From Marinobacter flavimaris (lineage in GTDB: Bacteria; Pseudomonadota; Gammaproteobacteria; Pseudomonadales; Oleiphilaceae), in NCBI RefSeq assembly GCF_002933295.1, contig NZ_PSSW01000010.1:62001-126000 (forward strand): a stretch of DNA of 64,000 bases, read 5' to 3'. The position numbers and the translations under genes were made by a program. The notes under the pieces are model-generated. The model was not told where the DNA came from and ran no database searches. It was given only the letters and a program-made list of their open reading frames with translations. This document shows positions 8,646 through 17,783 of this stretch, one piece after another (position 1 is the first letter of the stretch; each line of letters starts with the position of its first letter).

Positions 8646-8878
8646 CGCTCCCAAAAACAGGGCATGGACGCCCTTGCACGCACCGAAAACGCTCATACTT
8701 GCAAGCACTGAACCTGCCCTCAGCTTTCGCGGCTTGCCGCCAGGCCGCGGAGGTGCCAAGGCCGGCCGATTCTATCGCCTTTACGGCACGATATTCGCTA
8801 CGATTCCAGAGTCGGCGCCGCCCCATCAGACACTCCGGGCTGCGCCATGTTGTGACACCCATCTCCGAGGCTCATACC

Positions 8879-9253
8879 ATGACTTCTCTGGCATCTGAAC
8901 GTAGCTGGCTGCTGGACCCCAGCGTGCTGAAACTGGTTCACCAGTGCCGCCGCCTGATTCACACGGAATTCGGCGTCAAACTGCACCTCACGGAAGAGCA
9001 TCTGGAACAACAACTGGCCGATTACGCGCGGAAAACCCGCTCCAGTCAGCTGACTCGTGTTTGGGAGACCCTCAAAGAACGGGTTCCGCAGCTCAATATT
9101 GAGCCCGAGGAAGAAGATGACGGCCTCAAGCGTAACTACAGAGGCCAGGTCATTGCCGATGCTCCGCCCGCATCAGCGGAACAGGACGAGGAGGGACAGA
9201 TCGACCCGCCACGGAAGAAAAAAGTCATCTACCGTGGCCAGGTGGTTGGCTGA
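8879..9253 (+). CDS. Unknown protein with two YRGQV repeats
   Basis: The 124-residue protein has a helical N-terminal region (about 1-75) and an acidic linker. The short motif YRGQV(I/V) occurs twice, once as NYRGQVIAD and once at the very C terminus as IYRGQVVG, each preceded by basic residues. I do not recognise a named family. The frame opens upstream to 8699, but ATG at 8879 with GAGG upstream is the more natural start. It follows polA after 233 bases in which I see no other gene and no clear terminator. Confidence 0.7.
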   Translation: MTSLASERSWLLDPSVLKLVHQCRRLIHTEFGVKLHLTEEHLEQQLADYARKTRSSQLTRVWETLKERVPQLNIEPEEEDDGLKRNYRGQVIADAPPASAEQDEEGQIDPPRKKKVIYRGQVVG

Positions 9254-9284
9254 CCGGCCTTCAGCCGGCCAGATTCTCCGGATT

Positions 9285-10688
9285 TTAGAAGGACTTGCTT
9301 ACTTCGAACGCAGCGCTCCAGGCGCTCAGATCGTACTCAGCAGCGTAAAGGCTTGGATCCTCGACACCAGGCGCCAGTTGCGCGATCTCGCTCGGGTTTT
9401 CATGCTGGTAATTCCGATCGTTGACTCGTGGATCGTCCGTGAACAAGAGCGTTCCAACCGCTACGTCGACCGTCCAGCCACTTTGGGCGTCAGCCCATTG
9501 GGCACCGAGAGTCAGCCAGTGACGATCACTGGAGGGAATTCGGGCGGTAACATACTGATTCACGGGCGACTCATCCCAGGCATATCCGGCTTTAAACGCC
9601 CATTCAGGCGAAGCCTGCCAGATAGCACCAGCGTTGATCTGCCAGCTGTTTTCCCATTGTTCGGTAACATGAGAAATCACAGCGCCTTCTTGCGGCGCAC
9701 CACTAACGGCACCACCAGCTTCGGTGCTGACGATATCAAGCTCCTCGAATCGGCTCCAACGAGCGTAAGTTGCTCCAGCCAGAAGAGTAACGTTATCGGT
9801 AAGGCTGTGACGAAGCCCCAGGGTCGCGCTCTCAGGAATCGCAAGAGGCACCTTGATACTCTCTGAGGCGGACAGCGTCGGCCCCATCGGGTTGGACGGA
9901 TTGGTTATGCCAGAGATTTCCAGGTCACCCTCCAGCTCGAGTTCCGTACCCGTCTGAAGCGTGAGGCCAATCTGAGTAGCGCTGGTCAGCTCATAAAGAA
10001 AGCCAACACGGAACGTCATGCCAACATCGTCACCCTCTGCATCCGCATAAGGCTCCTCAAGTGCAAGCGCCGCTGTCCCTACTTGAGCACTGATGTCCTG
10101 GTAGCGGCTCAAGCGTCCTTCCGCGTATAGGACATTCAAACCAACACCCATTGACAGGCCCTGGCCATTGTTAAGAGAAACCGAGGGCGTGAATGCGATC
10201 GCCGTGAGCTCTGTCTTGTCAGCGAAAAAACGCCCTGCAAAGTCGTTATCGTAATCCGCCGCCAAACCATAGGGCGCATGGATTCCAAAACCTACATCTA
10301 TCGACTCGTTGATTTCATGACTTAGATAAAAATTCGGCAGCACCGCAGGGTCTGCAATATCCCCTCCGCTACTGGCCGGGCTTACAGGCACCGAGGGATT
10401 GTTTCTGGAGGTCCGGATACTACTTTCCTTGGCCTCAGCATCAATATCCAGAACCGCAGCACCAAACGAAATATTTGTGCCCGACAACTGGCTCATACCG
10501 GCGGGGTTAAAAAGAACGGTGGTCGCATTTTCGGGGTTGGCAGCGGCGCCTGCGTTGGCGGTGCCCATGGCGCTGGCGCTCTGCTCATTCAGGGAAAAGC
10601 CGCCTGCCAGCGCGCTGGCTGGTGCGGCGAGCGCCGCGAGGGTGGTAAAACGTACAGCTCGTGTAAGCATTGAAGATCGGTGTTGCAT
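9285..10688 (-). CDS. FadL/OmpP1/TodX family outer membrane transporter
   Basis: The 467-residue precursor has a signal peptide ending ALAGG. The FadL family start GGFSLNEQSASAMGTANAG forms the N-terminal plug. The rest is alternating beta-strand sequence ending in phenylalanine (VSKSF), the outer-membrane assembly signal. FadL proteins take up long-chain fatty acids or other hydrophobic compounds. The substrate cannot be told, although alkane and fatty-acid use is common in marine relatives. Start at 10688 is fixed by AAGGAG seven bases upstream. It appears to be transcribed alone. Confidence 0.9.
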   Translation of the reverse strand: MQHRSSMLTRAVRFTTLAALAAPASALAGGFSLNEQSASAMGTANAGAAANPENATTVLFNPAGMSQLSGTNISFGAAVLDIDAEAKESSIRTSRNNPSVPVSPASSGGDIADPAVLPNFYLSHEINESIDVGFGIHAPYGLAADYDNDFAGRFFADKTELTAIAFTPSVSLNNGQGLSMGVGLNVLYAEGRLSRYQDISAQVGTAALALEEPYADAEGDDVGMTFRVGFLYELTSATQIGLTLQTGTELELEGDLEISGITNPSNPMGPTLSASESIKVPLAIPESATLGLRHSLTDNVTLLAGATYARWSRFEELDIVSTEAGGAVSGAPQEGAVISHVTEQWENSWQINAGAIWQASPEWAFKAGYAWDESPVNQYVTARIPSSDRHWLTLGAQWADAQSGWTVDVAVGTLLFTDDPRVNDRNYQHENPSEIAQLAPGVEDPSLYAAEYDLSAWSAAFEVSKSF

Positions 10689-10807
10689 GGTATCTCCTTG
10701 TTGAATCGCTCGGAGTATACGCACCACCCCTTACTGGCCTCAAATGCCATTCCTAACGGTTTGGGGCGCTAACTTTCTACGACCAAAGTCTAATTATGAT
10801 CCAGCCG

Positions 10808-11929
10808 TCAGTCATCCTGGATTGAAAGCTTATCAACCGAGGAAGACAGTTTATCGGCCCCCTGGGCATCCGCCCCCAGCTTGATCATCAGACGCAGGTC
10901 GTTGGCAGAATCGGCATGAGCCAGGGCGTCCTCGTAGGTAATCGACCCTTCTGCATAGAGCTGATAAAGCGCCTGATCAAAGGTCTGCATGCCGGATTCG
11001 TTGGATTTGGACATCAGCTCTTTCAGCCGGTGTACCTCGCCCTTCCGGATCAGGTCCGACACCAGCGGGGTATTGATCAGCACCTCGATAACCGCCTTCC
11101 GGCCCTTGCCGTCCGGCGTTGGCACTAGCTGCTGGGCCACAATGGCCTTGAGGTTCAGGGACAGGTCCATCCAGATCTGGTTATGCTGTTCCGGAGGGAA
11201 GAACTGGATAATCCGGTCCAGCGCCTGGTTCGCGTTGTTGGCGTGCAGGGTGGCCAGACACAGGTGACCGGTCTCGGCGAATTGCACGGAATATTCCATG
11301 GTCTGCCGGGTACGCACCTCACCGATCAGGATCACGTCGGGCGCCTGACGCAGCGTGTTCTTCAGCGCCACTTCGAAGCTCTCGGTGTCGATACCCACCT
11401 CGCGCTGGGTGACGATACAACCCTGATGCTGGTGCACGAATTCGATCGGGTCTTCGATGGAAATGATGTGGCCACGGCTGTTGCGGTTACGATGCCCGAG
11501 CATGGCCGCAAGGGACGTAGACTTGCCGGTACCGGTAGCGCCCACGAACATGATCAGGCCACGCTTGGTCATGGCCAGTTCCTTGATTACCTCCGGCAAC
11601 GACAGATCATCGATTTGCGGGATCTTTACCTCGATCCGACGCAGCACCATCCCGCACAGGTTGCGCTGGAAAAAGGCAGAAACACGGAAACGGCCAATGC
11701 CACGGGCACTGATAGCGAAGTTACACTCATGGGTTTCCTCGAATTCGGCGCGCTGCTTGTCGTTCATGGCGCCGTAAACGAACTCCCTGGTCTGCTCCGG
11801 CGTCAACGCGTTCTTGGTGACCGGTAGAACCTTCCCGTTCACCTTCATACTCGGCGGCACACCCGCTGTAATAAACAGGTCCGAACCGCCCTTCTCCACC
11901 ATCAGCCGTAACAGTTTTTCGAATTCCAT
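10808..11929 (-). CDS. pilU: Type IV pilus retraction ATPase PilU
   Basis: A 373-residue PilT-like secretion ATPase. The Walker A motif is GATGTGKST near residue 130, and the Asp box and Walker B (DVILIGEVRT) are near 200. PilU-type features include the acidic, polar C-terminal tail beyond the AIRNLIRE-equivalent region. In type IV pili it assists PilT in depolymerising pilin at the inner-membrane base, enabling twitching. It lies just downstream of pilT with 58 bases between them, the standard pilTU order. Confidence 0.93.
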   Translation of the reverse strand: MEFEKLLRLMVEKGGSDLFITAGVPPSMKVNGKVLPVTKNALTPEQTREFVYGAMNDKQRAEFEETHECNFAISARGIGRFRVSAFFQRNLCGMVLRRIEVKIPQIDDLSLPEVIKELAMTKRGLIMFVGATGTGKSTSLAAMLGHRNRNSRGHIISIEDPIEFVHQHQGCIVTQREVGIDTESFEVALKNTLRQAPDVILIGEVRTRQTMEYSVQFAETGHLCLATLHANNANQALDRIIQFFPPEQHNQIWMDLSLNLKAIVAQQLVPTPDGKGRKAVIEVLINTPLVSDLIRKGEVHRLKELMSKSNESGMQTFDQALYQLYAEGSITYEDALAHADSANDLRLMIKLGADAQGADKLSSSVDKLSIQDD

Positions 11930-11987
11930 TTTTGTACCCAGTCTTCTTTGTTTGGTGCCTGACTTCCAGGCACCAGGAACCTACCAG

Positions 11988-13022
11988 TTAAAAATTATCG
12001 GGCATCTTGGCCTTGGCCCGCGCCGCTTCACGGGAAATAAGCCCTTTCTGCAGCAGCCGCTCCAGGCACTGGTCCAACGTCTGCATGCCCAGTGAACCGC
12101 CGGTCTGGATCGACGAATACATCTGCGCGATCTTGTCTTCCCGGATCAGGTTCCGGATCGCAGACGTACCGATCATGATCTCGTGCGCCGCAATCCGGCC
12201 GCCGCCCATTTTCTTCATCAGGGTCTGGGATATAACTGCCTGCAGGGATTCTGACAGCATCGACCGCACCATGGACTTTTCCTCCGCCGGGAACACGTCG
12301 ACCACACGGTCAATGGTCTTGGCGGCAGAGGTGGTGTGAAGTGTGCCGAACACAAGGTGGCCCGTTTCGGCCGCCGTCAGCGCGAGGCGGATGGTTTCCA
12401 GATCCCGAAGCTCACCCACCAGAATGATGTCGGGGTCTTCCCGCAGTGCTGAACGCAGTGCTTCGTTGAAGCCCAGGGTATCGCGGTGAACTTCACGCTG
12501 GTTGACCAGACATTTCTTGGAGTCGTGTACAAATTCAATGGGGTCTTCAATGGTAAGAACGTGTTCGTAGCGGGTGTCGTTGATGTAATCGATCATCGCC
12601 GCCAGCGTGGTGGACTTACCCGAGCCGGTCGGGCCGGTCACCAGAACCAGCCCCCGGGGCACTGAAGACACGTCCTTGAACACCTGCCCCATACCCAGAT
12701 CTTCCATGGTCAGTACTTTGGAAGGGATGGTCCGGAACACGGCGCCTGCGCCACGGTTCTGGTTAAAAGCGTTAACACGGAAACGGGCGACGCCCGGAAC
12801 TTCGAAGGAGAAGTCGGTTTCCAGGAATTCCTCGTAGTCCTTACGCTGCTTGTCATTCATGATGTCGTAGATGAGCCCGTGGACTTCTTTGTGCTCCATG
12901 GGCGGCAGGTTGATGCGGCGTACATCACCATCAACACGAATCATCGGGGGCAAACCGGCAGAGAGGTGCAAGTCAGACGCACCCTGTTTCGCCGAAAAGG
13001 CAAGCAGTTCAGTAATATCCAT
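11988..13022 (-). CDS. pilT: Type IV pilus retraction ATPase PilT
   Basis: A 344-residue hexameric motor ATPase that retracts type IV pili. It begins MDITELLAFSAKQGASDLHLSAG. It shows Walker A GPTGSGKST near 135, Walker B DIILVGELRD near 200, His boxes (GHLVFGTLHT), and the conserved C-terminal AIRNLIREDKI motif required for retraction. The start at 13022 has AGGA close upstream; a longer frame to 13091 adds an untypical extension. It is first in a pilT-pilU unit and divergent from yggS. Confidence 0.95.
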   Translation of the reverse strand: MDITELLAFSAKQGASDLHLSAGLPPMIRVDGDVRRINLPPMEHKEVHGLIYDIMNDKQRKDYEEFLETDFSFEVPGVARFRVNAFNQNRGAGAVFRTIPSKVLTMEDLGMGQVFKDVSSVPRGLVLVTGPTGSGKSTTLAAMIDYINDTRYEHVLTIEDPIEFVHDSKKCLVNQREVHRDTLGFNEALRSALREDPDIILVGELRDLETIRLALTAAETGHLVFGTLHTTSAAKTIDRVVDVFPAEEKSMVRSMLSESLQAVISQTLMKKMGGGRIAAHEIMIGTSAIRNLIREDKIAQMYSSIQTGGSLGMQTLDQCLERLLQKGLISREAARAKAKMPDNF

Positions 13023-13119
13023 AGGAATCCTCGGAAGGCTTTTTCTTTTATCCCGGTAGCTTCCGCCCGGCGGGGCCCCGGCGCGGTTCACTTGGCATTT
13101 CAGTGACCTGCGGGTAACG

Positions 13120-13138
13120 TGTCACCGTACAAGTGACA
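13120..13138. promoter_or_regulatory. 19-bp palindrome in the pilT/yggS divergent region
   Basis: TGTCAC and GTGACA form a perfect 6-bp inverted repeat with seven bases between. The site lies 25 bases before the yggS start and about 100 before pilT. Symmetry and placement suit an operator for a dimeric regulator. The half-sites and spacing do not match the CRP/Vfr consensus, so the regulator is unknown. Confidence 0.3.
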
Positions 13139-13162
13139 GACCGAGCGTGGCATTCTCACACT

Positions 13163-13867
13163 ATGAGCAGCATAGCAGACAACATCGGGAGCGTAACCCG
13201 ACGCATACAAAAAGCAACATTGCAGGCAGGCCGTGCGCCCGGGTCTGTGCATTTGCTCGCCGTCAGCAAAACCCGACCACCGGAAGACCTGCGGGAAGCC
13301 TTCGCTGCCGGGCAGCGGGCCTTTGGTGAGAACTACCTCCAGGAGGCCCTCGAGAAGATCGAGGCGCTTTCAGATCTCGAGGGCGTCGACTGGCATTTCA
13401 TCGGGCCGATCCAGTCCAACAAGACGCGACAGATGGCCTCCGCCTTTGCCTGGGTGCACAGCGTCGACCGACTCAAGATTGCCCGTCGCCTGAGCGAACA
13501 GCGCGATCCTGCGCTGCCGCCATTGAATATCTGTCTTCAGGTCAATATTAATGAGGAAGAGAGCAAATCCGGCTGCACTCTGGATGAGCTGCCGGATCTG
13601 GTGGCCGAAATCGGCGAATTGCCGAACCTCATCTTGCGAGGCCTGATGGCCATTCCGGACCCGGATCAGCCTGAAGCAGGATTGAGAGCCAGTTTCCGGA
13701 AACTTGCCAATACTCTGAAACAGCTGCGGTCAGACCATCCCGACGCCGGCCCACTCGACACACTGTCGATAGGCATGTCCGGCGACCTGGAAGTCGCGAT
13801 TGCGGAAGGCGCCACCTGGGTACGGGTCGGCACTGCCCTATTCGGCAAACGCCCAGTAAAGAGCTGA
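13163..13867 (+). CDS. yggS: YggS/PLPBP family pyridoxal phosphate-binding protein
   Basis: The 234-residue protein is a single-domain PLP-binding TIM barrel. The PLP-binding lysine is in LLAVSKTRP near residue 34, followed by FGENYLQEA, WHFIGPIQSNK and LSIGMSGDLEVAI. The family buffers pyridoxal 5'-phosphate and has no catalytic role established. It precedes proC by 61 bases, the usual pilT-yggS-proC-yggT order. ATG at 13163 is preferred over an in-frame GTG at 13133; neither has a strong ribosome-binding site. Confidence 0.93.
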   Translation: MSSIADNIGSVTRRIQKATLQAGRAPGSVHLLAVSKTRPPEDLREAFAAGQRAFGENYLQEALEKIEALSDLEGVDWHFIGPIQSNKTRQMASAFAWVHSVDRLKIARRLSEQRDPALPPLNICLQVNINEEESKSGCTLDELPDLVAEIGELPNLILRGLMAIPDPDQPEAGLRASFRKLANTLKQLRSDHPDAGPLDTLSIGMSGDLEVAIAEGATWVRVGTALFGKRPVKS

Positions 13868-13928
13868 ACCGGCCGGTTCCTGCTATGATCAGGGCCGGAC
13901 GTTTAACCGATCAACCGGGGAGTTAACC

Positions 13929-14762
13929 TTGAGCACATCACCAACCATTTCTTTTATTGGCGCCGGCAACATGGCCAGCGCCATCATTGGCGGTATGCTG
14001 GATAACGGCTATAAGGCCGGCAATATCTGGGTCAGCGCGCCGGATGACGCGCACCTGCAGACAATCCGCAAGCGCTTTGGCGTAAGCGTCACCACAGACA
14101 ACCGGTACTGCGCCCAGCAGGCTGACATGGTAGTTCTGGCGGTGAAACCCCAGGTCATGGCCGATGTCTGTCGCGACATTGCACCAGTGGTCCAGAACAC
14201 TCGCCCACTGATGGTATCCATCGCCGCCGGCCTGACAGCGGATACCCTCGATGGTTGGCTTGGTGGCGGCCTGCCGATGGTTCGGGTAATGCCCAACACA
14301 CCGTCCCTGGTCGGCAAAGGGGCTGCAGGCCTGTTTGCCAACAAAGAAGTGAAAGACAAACAGAAGAAGATGGTGGAATCGGTGTTCGAAAGCATCGGGT
14401 CAGCGCTCTGGGTTGAGGACGAAAACCTGCTGCACGCGGTTACCGCCCTCTCCGGCAGCGGCCCCGCCTATTTCTTCCTGATGCTTGAGGCGCTTGAGGA
14501 AGCGGCCACCGAGGCTGGCATCGCCGCCGGAACCGCGAGGGAACTGGCTATCCAGACCATGGCGGGAGCCGCGGAAATGGCCGGTCGAAGCGAGCACGAT
14601 CCCGGCCAGCTCAAGCGTAATGTGATGTCTCCTGGCGGAACCACCGAACAGGCCATCAACACGTTCGAGGAAGGTGGTATGCGCGATCTGGTAGCCAAAG
14701 CGTACAAGGCCGCCTTCAAGCGTTCGGAAGAAATGGCCAAAGAACTGGCAGGCAAACAGTAA
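13929..14762 (+). CDS. proC: Pyrroline-5-carboxylate reductase
   Basis: A 277-residue NAD(P)H-dependent enzyme making proline in the last step of its synthesis. The nucleotide-binding GAGNMASAIIGG begins about ten residues in. VMPNTPSLVGKGA and AVTALSGSGPAYFF are signature stretches. The start is TTG at 13929, with GGGGAG eight bases before it. The first in-frame ATG lies inside the Rossmann motif and would destroy it, so the non-ATG start is well supported. Confidence 0.95.
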   Translation: MSTSPTISFIGAGNMASAIIGGMLDNGYKAGNIWVSAPDDAHLQTIRKRFGVSVTTDNRYCAQQADMVVLAVKPQVMADVCRDIAPVVQNTRPLMVSIAAGLTADTLDGWLGGGLPMVRVMPNTPSLVGKGAAGLFANKEVKDKQKKMVESVFESIGSALWVEDENLLHAVTALSGSGPAYFFLMLEALEEAATEAGIAAGTARELAIQTMAGAAEMAGRSEHDPGQLKRNVMSPGGTTEQAINTFEEGGMRDLVAKAYKAAFKRSEEMAKELAGKQ

Positions 14763-14784
14763 CCGATAACGGAGACACGGCTTC

Positions 14785-15369
14785 ATGCTGGCAGATATTC
14801 TGATTACCATCCTGCTCATCGCATCCACCTTTTACCTGACCATTGTGCTGCTTCGGTTCCTGCTTCAACTGGCCAGGGCCGACTTCTACAATCCCATCAC
14901 TCAATTCGTGGTCAAGGCCACCAATCCACCGCTACGCCCGCTACAGCGGGTTATTCCTGGCCTGGGCGGTTTCGATGGAGCTTCGCTGGTTCTTGCAGTC
15001 ATCATTCAGGGCATCACCTTCTTCCTGATCCTGGTGGCGCTGAACGGCGGCATTCCGGCCATAAATCCGATTACGCTGCTGGTGTGGGCGGTACTGAACG
15101 TACTGGACCTGATCGTGAAGATCTATTTCTGGTCGGTAATTGCAGTGGTCGTCGTCAGTTGGATCGCGCCGGGCAGCGGCCATCCGGCCATCCAGCTGGT
15201 CGCCCAGATCACCGAGCCGGTCATGCGCCCGGTGCGCAATATCATGCCCTCCATGGGCGGCCTGGACCTGTCACCCATCATCGTTTTCCTGATTCTGAAC
15301 GTGATCTCAGTGGTGATTGAACACATGAAAATGGCCGCAGGCCTCGGCTCCATCGGGCTCGGTATGTAA
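14785..15369 (+). CDS. yggT: YggT family integral membrane protein
   Basis: The 194-residue protein contains two tandem YggT repeats, each a membrane hairpin. The pattern is helix, then NPITQFVVKATNPPLRPLQRVIPG, then helix, repeated later as HPAIQLVAQITEPVMRPVRNIMP. About four or five membrane segments are expected. Family function is poorly defined; roles in osmotic response and division-related processes have been proposed. It follows proC by 22 bases and closes this operon before an intrinsic terminator. Confidence 0.9.
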   Translation: MLADILITILLIASTFYLTIVLLRFLLQLARADFYNPITQFVVKATNPPLRPLQRVIPGLGGFDGASLVLAVIIQGITFFLILVALNGGIPAINPITLLVWAVLNVLDLIVKIYFWSVIAVVVVSWIAPGSGHPAIQLVAQITEPVMRPVRNIMPSMGGLDLSPIIVFLILNVISVVIEHMKMAAGLGSIGLGM

Positions 15370-15424
15370 ACCCCGTCTCAAATATACACTTTGTAACACT
15401 TAGCCACGAAATCCATCATTCCCG

Positions 15425-15461
15425 AGCTGCAAATTCATGTGACTGATTTTGCAGCTTTTTT
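15425..15461 (+). terminator. Intrinsic terminator after yggT
   Basis: AGCTGCAAA at 15425-15433 pairs with TTTGCAGCT at 15448-15456 around a 14-base loop, and a run of T residues follows on the plus strand. It lies 56 bases past the yggT stop and separates the yggS-proC-yggT unit from the dynamin-like gene. Confidence 0.75.
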
Positions 15462-15612
15462 ATTGAATTTCCGGCAAGTTTGGCCACTTCTTCCACTCCG
15501 GCCCAGCCACAAACTTGGAAATAACAGGATAGTATTAACGGTAATTAATCCGTCACCCGTGAGCACCCCGTTCTGAGCGGGATACCAGGAAGTCGCGCAG
15601 AAGGAAAATCCG

Positions 15613-17577
15613 ATGAACCAACAGGGAACTCTGTCGCAGCAGGTAGAGGCTTATCACAACTGGAAAAAAGAGCTGATCCGCCAGATCGGCAGGTATCGGT
15701 TGTGGCTGCAGGACAACAATCTGTTCTCCGACGATGTCAGCACCCGCATACGCCACGGGCTGGAGCTGCTCATTGAGGATGAACTGACCATTGCGTTTGT
15801 CGGCGAATACTCCCGCGGTAAAACCGAACTGATCAACGCCCTGTTCTTCTCCGAGTATGGCCAGCGCATGCTCCCGTCTCAGGCGGGGCGCACGACCATG
15901 TGCCCCACGGAGCTGTTCTTCGATCGCAGCGCCAATGAAAACTACCTGCTCCTGCTTCCCATCGAGACCCGAAACGGCGAACTGTCCCTGCAGCAGTTGC
16001 GCAAGCAGCCGGAACGCTGGGTCAAACATGAGCTGGATGAGCGCGACCCTGAGATCATGCGGGAGGTGCTTGCCGAGGTTGCCCGCGTCAAGAGTGTGCC
16101 ACCTGAGGAGGCTCGCGCACTCGGCTTCGACGAAGGCATGCTCGAGAATGATCGCAACAACCCGGGCAATGTACTTGTACCTGCCTGGCGGAACGCACAG
16201 ATCAGCATCCGCCACCCCCTGTTCGAGCGCGGCCTGCGGATCCTCGATACGCCGGGCCTGAATGCTCTTGGCTCCGAGCCGGAGCTGACGATCAGCATGC
16301 TGCCCCGCGCCCATGCGGTGATCTTTGTGCTGAGTGCCGACACCGGTGTGACTGCCAGCGACATGACCATCTGGAAAGAGCACATCGACACCCAGCACGC
16401 CGATCATCGCGCCGGCCGCTTTGCCGTGCTGAACAAGATCGACGTGCTCTGGGATGACCTCCAGGGCGAGCGCCACACCAACGAGGCGATTGAGCGGGTG
16501 CGCGGTTATACGGCCGACCACCTGGGCATGCGCCAGCACGATGTTATCCCGGTTTCTGCCAAGCAGGGGCTGGTCGCAAGGGTAAAGAAAGACAACGACC
16601 TGTTTGACCGTTCCAATATCAATCAGCTTGAGCAGCTGATTATCCAGCGCATTCTCATGCACAAGGAACAGCTGATCACCCAGAGTCTGATCAACGACCT
16701 GCTAGGCATGCTCCAGAACAGCCAGGCAGCCATGCAGTACCGCCTCGAATCCCTGGAGGAAGAACTCCAGGCGTGCGCGGGCGTTACCATGGACAAGGCA
16801 GCGCTGGGCCGCCTCGCAGAACGCGCCCAGAAAGACTACGACTTTTACTACAAGAAGCTGATCACCCTGCGCTCCAGCCGTCGCCTCATGGACTCCCAGG
16901 GCGACCTGCTGAAGAAGCTGGTGAGCGAGGACCGCTTCGAAGCCCACGCAGAACGCGTGCGTACCAGCATGTCAAAGAGCTGGACCACGGCCGGCATGAA
17001 CCGCGCCATGGACCAGTTCTTCGAATTGCTTGAAAGCGACCTGACCAACCTGTTGAGCGAAGGGCACCTGGCCGAAAAAATGGTGGGCGCGATTTACCGT
17101 CGCTATAACGAAGACAACCGGGCCCGTCACCTTGAGCCCATCCCGCTGCGGGCCGGGCGCCATGTCATTGCCATCCGCGAGTTGCGCAAAAAAGCGAGAC
17201 GCTTCCGCATCAGTCCGAAGAATCTGCTCACCGAGCAATCGGTTCTGGTTCGCCGTTTCTTCAATGTCATGGTGGGCGAAGCCCGCACACTGCATGCCCG
17301 TGTACGCCAGGACGTTGAGCGCTGGCCATCGGAAGCCCTGCTACCGATCATGCAGTATTCCATGGAGCAGAAGCAGCTTCTGGAGCACCAGATCCGGCGC
17401 CTTCGCGATATGGTCCGCAACGACAAGGACAGCCGCACCGAGCGCCTGCGCCTGACCAACACCATTGCCGACCTGCGCAGGCAACTGGAACTGGCCGACG
17501 CGATGCAGCGCCAGATCCGCAAACCGGCCCCCACCCTGATCCAGCAAAAAGTGGTGAACATCTCCGGCGCTGTGTAG
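15613..17577 (+). CDS. Dynamin-like GTPase family protein
   Basis: The 654-residue protein has a large GTPase domain (about 50-340). Its G1 motif is FVGEYSRGKTE near 63-73. Switch threonines lie in GRTTMCPTE, G3 is LDTPGLNALGS near 214 and G4 is NKID near 276. The P-loop ends in Thr rather than Ser. The remainder (about 350-630) is long charged helix, consistent with a stalk or coiled coil, without an obvious membrane segment. Bacterial dynamin-like proteins remodel or protect membranes; the role here is unknown. AAGGAAAATCCG precedes the ATG. The gene interrupts the pilT-to-hemW order seen in pseudomonads and stands alone between two structured sequences. Confidence 0.82.
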   Translation: MNQQGTLSQQVEAYHNWKKELIRQIGRYRLWLQDNNLFSDDVSTRIRHGLELLIEDELTIAFVGEYSRGKTELINALFFSEYGQRMLPSQAGRTTMCPTELFFDRSANENYLLLLPIETRNGELSLQQLRKQPERWVKHELDERDPEIMREVLAEVARVKSVPPEEARALGFDEGMLENDRNNPGNVLVPAWRNAQISIRHPLFERGLRILDTPGLNALGSEPELTISMLPRAHAVIFVLSADTGVTASDMTIWKEHIDTQHADHRAGRFAVLNKIDVLWDDLQGERHTNEAIERVRGYTADHLGMRQHDVIPVSAKQGLVARVKKDNDLFDRSNINQLEQLIIQRILMHKEQLITQSLINDLLGMLQNSQAAMQYRLESLEEELQACAGVTMDKAALGRLAERAQKDYDFYYKKLITLRSSRRLMDSQGDLLKKLVSEDRFEAHAERVRTSMSKSWTTAGMNRAMDQFFELLESDLTNLLSEGHLAEKMVGAIYRRYNEDNRARHLEPIPLRAGRHVIAIRELRKKARRFRISPKNLLTEQSVLVRRFFNVMVGEARTLHARVRQDVERWPSEALLPIMQYSMEQKQLLEHQIRRLRDMVRNDKDSRTERLRLTNTIADLRRQLELADAMQRQIRKPAPTLIQQKVVNISGAV

Positions 17578-17655
17578 TGTCCCGTCTGGCTCATGCCGAG
17601 CCCTTCGGCTTTTCAGAAGCTCAGTAGGTTAAGGCATGAGCCAGACGGGACACTA
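17575..17655. repeat. 81-bp element with perfect 23-bp inverted repeats
   Basis: Bases 17575-17597 and 17633-17655 are exact reverse complements over 23 positions (arm begins TAGTGTCCCGTCTGGCTC). The 35-base interior holds a smaller AGCC/GGCT hairpin. The left arm includes the TAG stop codon of the dynamin-like gene. No T-tract follows. The size and perfect ends resemble a small non-autonomous palindromic element (REP or MITE-like) more than a terminator. It could still stabilise the 3' end of the mRNA. Confidence 0.8.
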
Positions 17656-17783
17656 AGCCCCGCAAGCGCGACCATTCAGGCGGTTGCAGCCATCACGCCC
17701 CGGCTTTAAACTGCTGGGCTGGCGATGGCTTTGTCATTGCTTTTCCAGACACTTACGGATCGAACCAGGAACCATTCGCGCCG

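Noticed and set aside
15553..16662. 369-codon minus-strand open frame opposite the dynamin-like gene
   Set aside because: It is the antisense shadow of a gene with clear GTPase motifs; high GC makes such long shadows common. The same applies to 57835-60429 opposite cyaA and to 6231-7382 opposite polA.
17656..17783. Possible SAM riboswitch in the metX leader
   Set aside because: I could not find the paired stems and conserved junctions of a SAM-I, SAM-II or SAM-IV type in these 128 bases.
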